The notes under the pieces were generated by a model. The model did not search any database, was not told the DNA's origin, and worked only from the letters and a program-made list of their open reading frames with translations. DNA of 64,000 nucleotides from Burkholderiales bacterium (GTDB lineage: Bacteria > Pseudomonadota > Gammaproteobacteria > Burkholderiales > Burkholderiaceae_C), in assembly GCA_947372465.1 (NCBI GenBank), contig CANBTT010000006.1, forward strand, positions 19,921 through 83,920, given 5' to 3'. Of the stretch, positions 8,829 to 17,488 are shown one piece after another (the stretch's first letter is position 1; each line of letters starts with the position of its first letter). A program made the position numbers and the translations under genes.

Positions 8829-9134
8829 TCAGTGGTCATGTTTTTTTGGTGTCACTTCAATCTTGCTTGTGGCAATAGATTGATCTGTAGGGTCTTGCGT
8901 GGTTTTGATGTGTTCGACATTGGATGCAGGCATGCACATTTTTGCGCCATCCCAAACTTGGCCACACCAACAGATGCCCTCAAGATTGATGAGGCACGTA
9001 CCAGTTCCGCAGCACCTTGGATCGTTGTTCAATGGGATTCCAATCTTTTGTTTGAATGACTTTAAAAAGCAGTCCAGAGCGCTTGTGAAATCGCCCCTAG
9101 GGCATATTTTCTGTTTTTTTTCAATGCCAGGCAA
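8829..9134 (-). CDS. Small cysteine-rich conserved hypothetical protein
   Basis: A 101-residue frame with a striking cysteine cluster: C41, C42, C47, C55, C57 and C67 within NNDPRCCGTGTC, GICWCGQVWDGAK and MC. From memory, similar NDPRCCG-G-TC ... CWCGQ-WDG blocks occur in small unannotated proteins of other betaproteobacteria, which supports coding. The pattern suggests metal or Fe-S binding, but no function is known. The true start may be later: residues 1-33 look less conserved, and TTG or ATT codons just before NNDP are alternatives. It lies 125 bases downstream of the photolyase-like gene on the same strand and could be co-transcribed. Confidence 0.55.
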   Translation of the reverse strand: MPGIEKKQKICPRGDFTSALDCFLKSFKQKIGIPLNNDPRCCGTGTCLINLEGICWCGQVWDGAKMCMPASNVEHIKTTQDPTDQSIATSKIEVTPKKHDH

Positions 9135-9259
9135 GGTGTTTTGTGATTGTTCGAGGATGCTTTTTTCAATTCATCACAAGAGCTGGTTTGAGGCGTCAGG
9201 TGGCCCTGCTCCAGTGATATCAAACCGATGGGTTGTTGAAAAAATGATATCCATGTTCC

Positions 9260-10816
9260 TTAGAAATCAAACCCCAATTGTTCAGGTGCTATGGACTCGC
9301 CTGCAAGTTTCTTTTTGGGGCGGGGAGCGCTGCGGCGCGAGGCGTGCTTGTCGATGACGGCTTTGTTTGCAATGCGCACGTCCGAATTTTTGCGACGAGC
9401 ATGCACTTTCTCCTTGGCATCCCGTGTCGCCAACGCCAAATCAACCAGTGGCTCAGGCATGTCCAACGGATTGGACACACCATTGGCGTGCATCAAATCT
9501 TGGCGCATTTTCCAGGGTTCAAAAAGCCATGCATCCGGGAGGGCCTTCATTGCAGGAAGCCAGCGCCTTACAAAGATGCCTTTGGGATCGTGATCTTGGG
9601 CTTGTTTGATGGGGTTGTAAACGCGGGTTAAATTGATGCCTGTGGTGCCCGATTGCATTTGCATTTGGCTCCAGTGGATCCCTGGTTCATAATCTAAAAA
9701 CTGTGTGGCCAGCCACTCGCCCACAGGGCGCCAATGCAGCCACAGGGGATACGCCGCAACGGAGACCAGCATGGCCCGCATTCGAAAATTCAGCCATCCC
9801 GTTTCTCTTAGCATGGTCACACTGGCGTCAACCATGGGCCAACCGGTTCGAGCCGCTTTCAGGGCTTCAAAATACATTGGATTCAATGCGTGTTCTCGCA
9901 AATCATCGTATCCGCGGTGCATGTTGCGCATTTCGATGGCGGGTTCGCTCTCGAGCTTTTGAATGAAGTGGCAATGCCAGTAAAGGCGACTCACAAAGGC
10001 CGTTAAACCTGCGCGGTGGCGGCTCGCTTGAGCGGGCAGGAGAGCCAGGCATGCCCGAGTTTCTTGCACCACTTCTCGCATGCTGATACAACCATAGGCC
10101 AGATAGGCAGAAAGGCGTGAGCAAGCATTGGGTGCCGACAAGGGTGAAGAAATGCCCCCGCGATAGCCAATGCTGCGGGCGTTCAGGAAATTGTGGAGTG
10201 TCTTCAATGCTTGAGGGCGCCCCCCCCGTTGTCTCAAGGGGGGGTTGTGCTCCAAGTGGGCGGGGGCGGTCATTGATAAGGGTTCCAGGCAAGCTTGGCG
10301 CCAAAAAGTCAATGATTCAATGTTTACTCTGGGTGAGGCCATGTGTCGCTCCCACTCGCCTTGCCAGACATTTCGATCTTTGAGACGCCGCACAACGCCA
10401 AACTGTGCAAATTCTGTCCATGCCAGGTCTTTGGACTTGCACCATGCGGCCACTTGAAGGTCGCGTCGATAAGTAAATCCGTTGCCTGTTTCTTCGTGTG
10501 AATAAAGCCCAGTAAAAGGCTCGGTTCGCCAAATGCGTTCCAGCACATCGGTCATTTCTCCCGTGTGGATCTCAATGCATCCACCCAGCTTGCGAAAATG
10601 TCTGTCAAGTGCTTGCAAGGACTCCCGCACGAATTCAAAGTGCTGAAGCGCGCAATCGGGTTGCAGCCAAAAATTGGGCTCAATCACATAGATGCAGCGC
10701 ACAGGCCCTTTTTGTGAGGCTTGTGCAAGGGCCGCATGATCTTGCCATCGCAAATCGCGTTTGAACCAAACCAAAGAATAAGTCAAGGGTGCTTTTCGCG
10801 AGGGTTTAAAACGCAA
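9260..10816 (-). CDS. Cryptochrome/DNA photolyase family flavoprotein
   Basis: A 518-residue FAD protein. The N-terminal alpha/beta antenna domain begins VWFKRDLRWQDHAAL. The C-terminal all-helical FAD domain includes RLSAYLAYGCIS, FVSRLYWHCHFIQKLE and NFRMRAMLVS. The FAD/lesion region reads HWSQMQMQSGTTGIN, then RVYNPIKQAQDHDPKG and FVRRWLP. The SGTTGIN and YNPIKQ blocks resemble a proteobacterial cryptochrome/photolyase group close to plant cryptochromes rather than classical PhrB. It may repair pyrimidine dimers with light or act as a photosensor; the sequence does not decide. The basic C-terminal tail (residues about 470-505) may contact DNA. The DUF2237 gene is 9 bases upstream on the same strand. 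Confidence 0.9.
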   Translation of the reverse strand: MRFKPSRKAPLTYSLVWFKRDLRWQDHAALAQASQKGPVRCIYVIEPNFWLQPDCALQHFEFVRESLQALDRHFRKLGGCIEIHTGEMTDVLERIWRTEPFTGLYSHEETGNGFTYRRDLQVAAWCKSKDLAWTEFAQFGVVRRLKDRNVWQGEWERHMASPRVNIESLTFWRQACLEPLSMTAPAHLEHNPPLRQRGGRPQALKTLHNFLNARSIGYRGGISSPLSAPNACSRLSAYLAYGCISMREVVQETRACLALLPAQASRHRAGLTAFVSRLYWHCHFIQKLESEPAIEMRNMHRGYDDLREHALNPMYFEALKAARTGWPMVDASVTMLRETGWLNFRMRAMLVSVAAYPLWLHWRPVGEWLATQFLDYEPGIHWSQMQMQSGTTGINLTRVYNPIKQAQDHDPKGIFVRRWLPAMKALPDAWLFEPWKMRQDLMHANGVSNPLDMPEPLVDLALATRDAKEKVHARRKNSDVRIANKAVIDKHASRRSAPRPKKKLAGESIAPEQLGFDF

Positions 10817-10825
10817 GCCAAGACA

Positions 10826-11197
10826 TTAACGCTCGCCATTCACTGATTGGAGTTGATCAAGGCTTGCAAACGCAAGAGCCCGCATATGGGTGCTCTCAAG
10901 AATGACCGCTGGCGCAACGCCTGCATCAAAAGCTTCCTTCCATCTCAATGCGCACAAGCACCAGCGATCCCCGGCCTTCAATCCCTTGAATCGGTGCTCA
11001 GCGCGTGGCGTGGAGAGGTCATTGCCTTGCTCAAGGGAGAAGTCCAAAAACGCCTGCGTCATTTTTGCGCAAATGACATGACTGCCTGAGTCCTCTTCGT
11101 CGGTGTTGCAACACCCGTCTCGGAAAAACCCTGTCAATGGGTCGTAGGAGCAGGGGATCAGTGGTGTGCCAAGTACGTTCAAGGCGTCTTTGTTCAT
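10826..11197 (-). CDS. DUF2237 family protein
   Basis: A 123-residue soluble protein that matches DUF2237 along its full length: LNVLGTPLIPCSYDPLTGFF, RDGCCNT, HVICAKMTQAFLDFS, GNDLSTP, and GDRWCLCALRWKEAF. Six invariant-looking cysteines (C16, C29, C30, C43, C80, C82) suggest metal binding or redox chemistry. The biochemical role is not established. Its start overlaps the stop of the upstream tyrosine phosphatase gene (11194-11197), and the cryptochrome/photolyase gene follows after 9 bases, so the three genes form one transcriptional unit. I recall the family turning up beside photolyases elsewhere, but cannot check that. Confidence 0.9.
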   Translation of the reverse strand: MNKDALNVLGTPLIPCSYDPLTGFFRDGCCNTDEEDSGSHVICAKMTQAFLDFSLEQGNDLSTPRAEHRFKGLKAGDRWCLCALRWKEAFDAGVAPAVILESTHMRALAFASLDQLQSVNGER

Positions 11198-11694
11198 TGT
11201 GGTGCTTTCATGATGAGTGACTTGATCAGTCCATCGCAGGCCTCTTCGACCAAATCCAAGACTTGTTCAAAGCCTTGATCGCCGCCGTAGTAGGGGTCTG
11301 GAATTGCCGAAGCTTGTGAAATTTGTAAAAACTCAGTGAGGCCTCGTATTTTGTGACGGTGCTTTGGGGCGCAACGCTCTTCAAGCAATGCCCGGTTGTC
11401 CCAATCCATCGTGATCAGCAGATCGAAGGCCTCAAAATCTTTGTCCTCGACAGCTCTGGCTCGCATGTGCGAGAGGTCATACCCCCTTTTGAGTGCGTGG
11501 CCTTGGGTGCGGCTGTCAGGCGGTGAATGGGGGTGGAAGTTGTGTGTGCCTGCTGAGTCAACATGCACATGGTCGGCCAGTGCAAGATCTGTCAATTTCT
11601 TTTTTAAAACCCCCTCAGCCGTGGGGCTGCGACAGATGTTGCCCATGCAGACAAAAAGAATCTTTAGCTTAGAAGGCTGCGTTGCATGTGACAC
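11194..11694 (-). CDS. Low-molecular-weight protein-tyrosine phosphatase
   Basis: A 166-residue cytoplasmic phosphatase of the LMW-PTP/arsenate reductase fold. The P-loop CMGNICRS has the nucleophile Cys16 and Arg22; the general acid is Asp133 in IPDPYYGG. In bacteria such enzymes remove phosphate from tyrosine kinases and their substrates, often linked to exopolysaccharide, but no kinase or polysaccharide gene is nearby. Its stop overlaps the start of the DUF2237 gene by four bases. It is the first gene of a leftward unit that continues into the photolyase-like gene. Confidence 0.93.
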   Translation of the reverse strand: MSHATQPSKLKILFVCMGNICRSPTAEGVLKKKLTDLALADHVHVDSAGTHNFHPHSPPDSRTQGHALKRGYDLSHMRARAVEDKDFEAFDLLITMDWDNRALLEERCAPKHRHKIRGLTEFLQISQASAIPDPYYGGDQGFEQVLDLVEEACDGLIKSLIMKAPQ

Positions 11695-12022
11695 GGCAAC
11701 TCCTGTTCACGTTGGGGTTCGCTAGACATGGTTGAGGATGATTTTTTCACGGAAACAACAAGCCGTGATGAACGCATCCTGTTCGGGTTCGGGTTTGGGT
11801 TCACTTCAATGGGCCATCCAATGAAGCCCATTGACCGCGTGAGGCATGCGTGCAAAACGACATTTGAGGCCAAGTGATGCTGAGAAAAAGTCATGCTCAA
11901 GCGCTCAACGGTGCGAACAGTGCAAGTGTAAAAAATCTTTGCTTTTCATGCGCTCTTTGCGCCAAATACAATTCTTTCCGTAAGGCTTTCATCTCCAAAG
12001 AGCACTTGACGCGTGCCGCGCT
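11695..12022. other. Gap with hexamer repeat and inverted repeat
   Basis: About 330 bases between the phosphatase start and the dinB stop, both leftward. It holds an imperfect GTTCGG hexamer repeat (11781-11802) and an 8-bp inverted repeat CAATGGGC / GCCCATTG with an 11-base spacer (11807-11833). No supported gene is seen; a short minus-strand frame that would read the repeat as Asn-Pro units lacks other coding signs. Confidence 0.45.
11781..11802. repeat. GTTCGG-type hexanucleotide tandem repeat
   Basis: About 3.7 copies of a 6-bp unit (GTTCGG, GTTCGG, GTTTGG, GTTC) lie in the gap upstream of the phosphatase gene. Confidence 0.7.
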
Positions 12023-13405
12023 TCACGACTCACCCAGCCAGTTGGCTTGAACGGGTCTTGACCGAGTCAGACCCGTGGCCTGTGCGTCTTGTGCATCAAG
12101 CGTTTTGGGCTCCAAGGACGAGACCCTGACGCCCAGGAGTCGAAAGCGTCGAGTCAAATCGATGCGCTTTAAGCATTGAGAGGCCGCCTGGCGAATGTCT
12201 TGGGCTTGGTCAATGGCCACTTCAAGGGTCTGGTCTCGCGTGACGACTTTGAAATTATCGTACTTGATCTTCACGCCCACTGTTTTACCCCTCACCTGTT
12301 TTCGCTGTAAATCCAAACTCACTTGTGTGCACAGGCGCGTGAAAATCTCTCCCAGCTCTTGTCTGTCTTGTGTCACCAAGAGGTTGCGCTCAAAGGTGGT
12401 CTCGCGACTCATGGAGACGGGGTCGCTGTGTGTTTCAAGCGCTCGATCGTCTTGCCCTCTGGCCACCGAATACAACCAAGCGCCATATTTTTTGCCAAAC
12501 GAGGCGATCAAGGTGTCCATGGACCGAGTCGCCAAGTCGCCAATGTTCTGGATGCCCAAAGACTTTAATTTTTCATCTGCTTTGGGGCCAATGCCGTTGA
12601 CCTTTTTGCAAGGCAAGGGCCAAATCTTTGACTCCAAATCAGACGCCAACACAATGCTGATGCCATTGGGTTTGTTGAATTCACTGGCCATTTTGGCGAG
12701 CAATTTGTTGGGGGCCACGCCAATGGAGCAAGTCAGTCCCGTGGCTTGAAAGATGCTTCTTTGAATGAGCTTGGCCATGGACAAGCCGTTGTCTCGCTGG
12801 CCCCCAGGCACGTGCGTGAAATCCAAATACACCTCATCCACGCCCGTGTTTTGCATCACCGGACAGATCTCTAAGACGAGCTCTTTGAATCGCTGCGAGT
12901 AATGCCGGTATTGATCAAAGTCAACGGGCAAGAGATAGGCCTGAGGGCACAGTTGTGCCGCCTTCATGAGTCCCATGGCCGAGCCCACGCCAAAGCTGCG
13001 AGCGGCGTAAGTCGCGGTGGTGATCACCCCTCGGCCCACATAATTCTTAAGTTGTGGAAATTCATTCAAGGGTGTTTTGGCATCCCAATCGGCTGGGTCA
13101 ACCCCATTGAGCTGTTTGAGCATGCTCTTTTTGCCGCCCCCAATGACCACGGGCAGGCCCTTGAGTTGAGGGTAGCGCAGCAACTCCACGGAGGCATAAA
13201 AAGCATCCATGTCCAAGTGCGCGATGCGTCTCTTGAAGCCGGGTGTTTGGAGCCAAGCCTCCGGTGAATTTGGCAGCACGCCTTGCTGTGAAACGCCGCC
13301 TTGGGGTTCAGGCTTGAAGTCGGCAAGCGGCAAGCCAAAGACCGCCTCAAAGCTGTCTGTGTCCCCTTGCTTTAACGGGCTTGAAGGGGGTTCAAGCTTT
13401 TGCAT
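12023..13405 (-). CDS. dinB: DNA polymerase IV (Y-family)
   Basis: An error-prone translesion polymerase used at stalled forks. At 460 residues it is longer than E. coli DinB (351). The extra length is an N-terminal extension of about 58 residues before RRIAHLDMDAFYASVE and a palm insertion at about residues 91-124 (after VVIGGGKKS). Catalytic acids are Asp65 and Asp67 of DMD and the Asp-Glu of NTGVDEVYLDF. The helix-hairpin-helix reads VNGIGPKADEKLKSLGI. As I recall, the insertion and the YVGRGVITTATYAAR segment are usual for Comamonadaceae DinB. The ATG at 13403-13405, 14 bases after the lldD stop, fits better than the upstream frame. No LexA-like operator is seen, so it may be read from the lldD transcript. 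Confidence 0.93.
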   Translation of the reverse strand: MQKLEPPSSPLKQGDTDSFEAVFGLPLADFKPEPQGGVSQQGVLPNSPEAWLQTPGFKRRIAHLDMDAFYASVELLRYPQLKGLPVVIGGGKKSMLKQLNGVDPADWDAKTPLNEFPQLKNYVGRGVITTATYAARSFGVGSAMGLMKAAQLCPQAYLLPVDFDQYRHYSQRFKELVLEICPVMQNTGVDEVYLDFTHVPGGQRDNGLSMAKLIQRSIFQATGLTCSIGVAPNKLLAKMASEFNKPNGISIVLASDLESKIWPLPCKKVNGIGPKADEKLKSLGIQNIGDLATRSMDTLIASFGKKYGAWLYSVARGQDDRALETHSDPVSMSRETTFERNLLVTQDRQELGEIFTRLCTQVSLDLQRKQVRGKTVGVKIKYDNFKVVTRDQTLEVAIDQAQDIRQAASQCLKRIDLTRRFRLLGVRVSSLEPKTLDAQDAQATGLTRSRPVQANWLGES

Positions 13406-13419
13406 GGTGTTCTCGGGGG

Positions 13420-14580
13420 TCAAACCCAGGGAGAAAAACTGCCGGGCAACAAAATAGAGGCGTCCACATCCTTGACCTGTGTGCGACCACAAAAGGCCAT
13501 GCTGAGCGCCAATTCGTTGTGGATGATTTCAAGCACCTTGTCCACGCCGTGCTCGCCCATGGCACCCAGGCCATACAGCATGGAGCGACCAATGTAGGTG
13601 CCCTTGGCCCCCAAGGCCAGGGCTTTCAAAACGTCTTGACCCGAGCGAATGCCCCCGTCCATGTGCACCTCGATGTCTTGGCCCACGGCTTGCACAATCT
13701 TTGGCAAGGCTTTGATGCTGGACTCGGCGCCATCGAGTTGTCGTCCACCATGGTTGGACACAATCAGGGCATTGGCGCCCGAGTTCACCGCCAATTTGGC
13801 GTCCTCGACATCTTGAATGCCTTTTAAGATCAAGGGGCCGCCCCAACGTTTTTTGATCCACTCGACATCGTCCCAATTGAGTCTGGGGTCAAATTGCTGC
13901 GCTGTCCAAGACGACAGCGAACCCATGTCTTCCACGCCTTTGACGTGGCCGACAATGTTGCCAAATTGTCGCCTTGAGGTGTTGAGCATTTCAAAGCACC
14001 AGCTCGGTTTGGTCATCAAATTCATGATGCTCGAGAGGGTCAATTTGGGCGGCGCGCTCAAACCATTTTTGAGGTCCTTGTGTCGTTGACCTAAAATTTG
14101 AAGGTCCAAGGTCAAAACCAAAGCTGAGCAGTTGGCTTGCTTGGCGCGGTCGATCAAGCGTTCAATGAAATCGCGGTCCCGCATGACATACAGTTGAAAC
14201 CAAAAGGGGTGGTGATCGGTCTCTTTCGCAACGTCCTCAATGGAGCAAATGCTCATGGTCGACAAGGTAAAAGGGATGCCAAATTTCTTTGCACTCTTGG
14301 CGGCCAAAATTTCACCATCTGCGTGCTGCATGCCGGTGAGCCCTGTGGGCGCAATGGCAACGGGCATGCTCACCGCTTGGCCAATCATGCTGCTGGCCGT
14401 GTTGCGGTTTTCCATGTTGACGGCGACACGTTGGCGAAACTTGATGCCCTTGAAGTCGTCTTCATTGGCGCGGTAGGTGCTTTCAGTCCACGAGCCGGAG
14501 TCGGCGTAGTCATAAAACATTCTGGGCACACGCCGCTTTGCAATCCGCCTCAAGTCTTCGATGGTCGTGATAACAGGCAT
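13420..14580 (-). CDS. lldD: FMN-dependent alpha-hydroxy-acid oxidase, probable L-lactate dehydrogenase
   Basis: Oxidises L-2-hydroxy acids, most likely L-lactate to pyruvate, passing electrons to the quinone pool. The 386 residues cover the full TIM-barrel: MFYDYADSGSWTE with the active Tyr, PVAIAPTGLTGMQHADGE, FQLYVMRD, LVLTLDLQILGQRHKD with the conserved Asp, LILKGIQ with the FMN Lys, and IVSNHGGRQLDGA with the catalytic His and Arg. All key residues are intact. Related glycolate, mandelate or other 2-hydroxyacid oxidases cannot be excluded. The gene lies 2 bases after argH and 14 bases before dinB, an unusual three-gene leftward run. Confidence 0.88.
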   Translation of the reverse strand: MPVITTIEDLRRIAKRRVPRMFYDYADSGSWTESTYRANEDDFKGIKFRQRVAVNMENRNTASSMIGQAVSMPVAIAPTGLTGMQHADGEILAAKSAKKFGIPFTLSTMSICSIEDVAKETDHHPFWFQLYVMRDRDFIERLIDRAKQANCSALVLTLDLQILGQRHKDLKNGLSAPPKLTLSSIMNLMTKPSWCFEMLNTSRRQFGNIVGHVKGVEDMGSLSSWTAQQFDPRLNWDDVEWIKKRWGGPLILKGIQDVEDAKLAVNSGANALIVSNHGGRQLDGAESSIKALPKIVQAVGQDIEVHMDGGIRSGQDVLKALALGAKGTYIGRSMLYGLGAMGEHGVDKVLEIIHNELALSMAFCGRTQVKDVDASILLPGSFSPWV

Positions 14581-14582
14581 GC

Positions 14583-16040
14583 TTATTCCTTCTGTAGACG
14601 AAGTGTGTGGCGTTGAATTTGTGCTTTGATTTGTGCGGGCGCTGTGCCGCCCAGGCTCGTTCTGGAGTGAAGCGAGCCCTCAAGACTCAATACATCGTAG
14701 ACATCGGCCTGAATGCTAGGGTGAAAGCTTTGCAGTTGCTCAAGTGTCAAAGCACTCAACTCCAAGCCCTCGCGCAAGCTGTGCTTGACGGCCAAAGCAA
14801 CCGTTTCGTGCGCATCCCTGAAGGGCAGGCCCTTTTTGACCAAATAGTCGGCCAAGTCGGTCGCTGTGGCGTAGCCTTTGAGGGCGGCGCTTTGCATGGC
14901 TTCTTTGTGAATGGTCAAGCCCCCGCTGAAGAGGCCGGTGCTTGGGTCCTTCTCGCCAGCGATCATTTGAGCAAAGATGCGCAAGGTGTCTTTGACCGTG
15001 TCCACCGTGTCAAAGAGAGGCTCTTTGTCTTCTTGGTTGTCTTTGTTGTAGGCCAAGGGTTGGGCCTTCATGAGCATCAACAAGCCCATCAAGTGCCCCA
15101 CCACACGTCCTGTTTTCCCACGCGCCAGTTCGGGCACATCGGGATTTTTCTTTTGCGGCATGATGGAGCTGCCGGTGGTGAAACGGTCCGCGATTTGGAT
15201 GAAGGCGAAGTTTTGACTCATCCATAAAATCAACTCCTCGCTCATGCGACTGATGTGCACCATCAGCAATGAACTCGCGCTCGTGAACTCAATGGCAAAG
15301 TCCCTGTCGCTCACGGCGTCAAGGCTGTTTTGACACACCTGGGGTTCGCCCATTGCATTGACCATGCCCAGCAACTCGGCGACCCGCGTGCGGTTGATGG
15401 GGTAGCTCGTGCCGGCCAGGGCCGCTGCACCCAAGGGCAAGGTGTTGGTTCTGGCCTTGATTTCTTGCATGCGTGCAGCATCGCGAGAAAACATCTCAAT
15501 GTAGGCGAGCAAGTGGTGAGCAAAACTCACCGGTTGAGCCACTTGCAAATGGGTGAACCCTGGCAAGATGACGTCGATGTTTTTTTCAGCCAAGGACAAC
15601 AAGGCCCTTTGAAGTTCCACCAAAAGTTGGGTGATCAACTCAATCTCGGCACTGAGCCACAAGCGCACATCGGTGGCCACTTGGTCGTTTCTGGATCTGG
15701 CCGTGTGCAGTCTTTTGCCAGCGTCCCCAATCAACTGGGTGAGTCGCGCTTCAATGTTGAGGTGCACATCTTCAAGAGCGAGCTTCCACTCAAATGCACC
15801 ACTCTCTATTTCAGCTGTGATGTGTTGCATGCCGTTTTTGATGGCAGCGAAATCGTCACCGCTTAAAATGCCGCATTCACACAGCATTTGCGCGTGTGCC
15901 AAAGAGCCTTGGATGTCAGCTCGCCACAAGCGTTGGTCAAAGAAGACGCTCGCAGTGTAGCGCTGAACCAATTCGCTCATCGGTTCGTTAAAGAGGCCAG
16001 ACCAGGCTTGGGATTTTTGATCAAGTGGATTCGTAGACAT
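14583..16040 (-). CDS. argH: Argininosuccinate lyase
   Basis: Splits argininosuccinate into arginine and fumarate, the last step of arginine synthesis. The protein has 485 residues, slightly longer than the usual 460-470. Fumarase/lyase-superfamily signatures are clear: [33 protein letters not shown] with the catalytic His, and [12 protein letters not shown] with the catalytic Ser loop. The start [17 protein letters not shown] matches the family. It is transcribed divergently from a flavoprotein gene at 16185; the 144-base gap should hold both promoters. No other arginine gene is in the window. Confidence 0.97.
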   Translation of the reverse strand: MSTNPLDQKSQAWSGLFNEPMSELVQRYTASVFFDQRLWRADIQGSLAHAQMLCECGILSGDDFAAIKNGMQHITAEIESGAFEWKLALEDVHLNIEARLTQLIGDAGKRLHTARSRNDQVATDVRLWLSAEIELITQLLVELQRALLSLAEKNIDVILPGFTHLQVAQPVSFAHHLLAYIEMFSRDAARMQEIKARTNTLPLGAAALAGTSYPINRTRVAELLGMVNAMGEPQVCQNSLDAVSDRDFAIEFTSASSLLMVHISRMSEELILWMSQNFAFIQIADRFTTGSSIMPQKKNPDVPELARGKTGRVVGHLMGLLMLMKAQPLAYNKDNQEDKEPLFDTVDTVKDTLRIFAQMIAGEKDPSTGLFSGGLTIHKEAMQSAALKGYATATDLADYLVKKGLPFRDAHETVALAVKHSLREGLELSALTLEQLQSFHPSIQADVYDVLSLEGSLHSRTSLGGTAPAQIKAQIQRHTLRLQKE

Positions 16041-16184
16041 GAGCGGTATTTTAAGCCTTTCATGGGCCTGGTTGCGCGACGCTTGTCCGCTTCAAACATC
16101 CCATATTCCTTAAAATCCTAAAAAAGTCAGGCCAAAGCGGTCTATGATGTCGAATTCGCTCTGTGATGGGGCTTTACTTGAGGT

Positions 16185-17411
16185 ATGCAGGACATGAGCA
16201 ACGACGCGATCGTGGTCATCGGGGGGGGTCATGCTGGGGCACAAATTTGTGCCACTTTGGCTGAATTGGGGCAAGCCCACAGGGTTCACTTGGTGTGTGA
16301 GGAGGCCTCATTGCCTTACCAGCGGCCTCCATTGTCCAAAGCATTTTTTAAAAAGGACGATGAGCCCATTCAATGGATCCGGGCACAGACTTGGTTTGAT
16401 CAACAAGGGGTCACCGTGTACTTGGGCGATGCGGTCAAAAGCATCGACTTGCAAAACCGTGTGGTACATCTCGCTTCGAACAAGCACGTGCCGTTTTCAA
16501 AACTCGTTTTCGCCACGGGCACGCGCTCGAGGAGAATGGCAGAATTGCCCCCGTCGATTGAGAACGTGCATTTGCTGAGAACGGCCCAGGATGCACAACA
16601 GCTCAGAGACACGCTGCCCAAGACCGAGCAATTCACCTTCATAGGGGGGGGCTTCATCGGTTTGGAGTTGGCTGCGACGCTCAACGCTTTGGGCAAAAAA
16701 GTCACGGTTTTGGAGGTCAGTCCAAGGTTGTTGGCGCGTTCTATCTCTGTTGAATTGTCGGAACATGTTTTAAAGACGCACACAGACGCTGGCATTGACA
16801 TCCGCCTTCAATGTGAGATCAAAGGCTATAAATTTGAAGGTCAGCGACTCACCCACATTGAGTTAAAAGACGATATGTTGAGCGTTGACCAGGTGTTGCT
16901 TGGCATTGGTGCCCAGCCCGAGTTGACGCTCGCGCAGTCGATTGGACTTTTGTGTGAGGGTGGCGTTGTCGTGGATGAGCAAATGCGCTCCTCGGTGCCT
17001 GACGTTTGGGCCATTGGTGACTGCACCGTCTTCCCTTACGGTGCTGCTGGAGGCCAATTGCGACTGGAGTCGATTCAAAATGCAAACGATCAAGCCAAAG
17101 TGGCCGCGCACAGCATCATGGGTCAACCCGCTTCTTACAAGCCCACGCCTTGGTTTTGGTCTGAGCAAGGCGCGATGCGTTTGCAAATGGTGGGGCTGAT
17201 GCCTAAAGAGCCGACCACGTTCAAACGAGCCGGTGCCAATGCGCAAGCGTTCTCTCTTTTTCACTATGCCCAAGGGGCATTGGCCTGTGTTGAGAGTGTG
17301 AACTCGGTGATGGATCACATGATGGCCAAAAAATTCTTCGAGCTTGGGGTTCATCCAAAACCCGAGGATGTCTGCAACCCAGCCGTGGCTCTGAAGAGCT
17401 TGGTGCCCTGA
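16185..17411 (+). CDS. NAD(P)H-dependent FAD oxidoreductase, ferredoxin/rubredoxin-reductase type
   Basis: A 408-residue two-dinucleotide-fold flavoprotein. The FAD motif is VVIGGGHAGAQ near residue 10, the NAD(P)H motif FIGGGFIGLELAATLNALG at about 147, and the second FAD motif DVWAIGDCT at about 281. A C-terminal reductase domain (TPWFWSEQ onward) follows, as in ferredoxin, putidaredoxin and rubredoxin reductases. Such enzymes feed electrons to small Fe-S proteins serving P450s, dioxygenases or rubrerythrin. No ferredoxin or oxygenase lies beside it, so the partner is unknown. Starts at 16185 or the in-frame ATG at 16194 are both possible. hemC follows after 77 bases. Confidence 0.9.
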   Translation: MQDMSNDAIVVIGGGHAGAQICATLAELGQAHRVHLVCEEASLPYQRPPLSKAFFKKDDEPIQWIRAQTWFDQQGVTVYLGDAVKSIDLQNRVVHLASNKHVPFSKLVFATGTRSRRMAELPPSIENVHLLRTAQDAQQLRDTLPKTEQFTFIGGGFIGLELAATLNALGKKVTVLEVSPRLLARSISVELSEHVLKTHTDAGIDIRLQCEIKGYKFEGQRLTHIELKDDMLSVDQVLLGIGAQPELTLAQSIGLLCEGGVVVDEQMRSSVPDVWAIGDCTVFPYGAAGGQLRLESIQNANDQAKVAAHSIMGQPASYKPTPWFWSEQGAMRLQMVGLMPKEPTTFKRAGANAQAFSLFHYAQGALACVESVNSVMDHMMAKKFFELGVHPKPEDVCNPAVALKSLVP

Positions 17412-17488
17412 GGGTTGATGTTTTCGGGGAATTCCGATCTTTGACGTGATAGTATTTGCTCAACTTTTTTTATGGTGGTTTTCTAATC

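Noticed and set aside
9903-10304. 133-codon minus-strand frame inside the photolyase gene
   Set aside because: It lies in another frame of the well-supported photolyase-like gene and has no domain.
11664-11900. 78-codon minus-strand frame with Asn-Pro repeats
   Set aside because: The repeat comes from the hexamer tract; the rest has no coding signs and it overlaps the phosphatase start.
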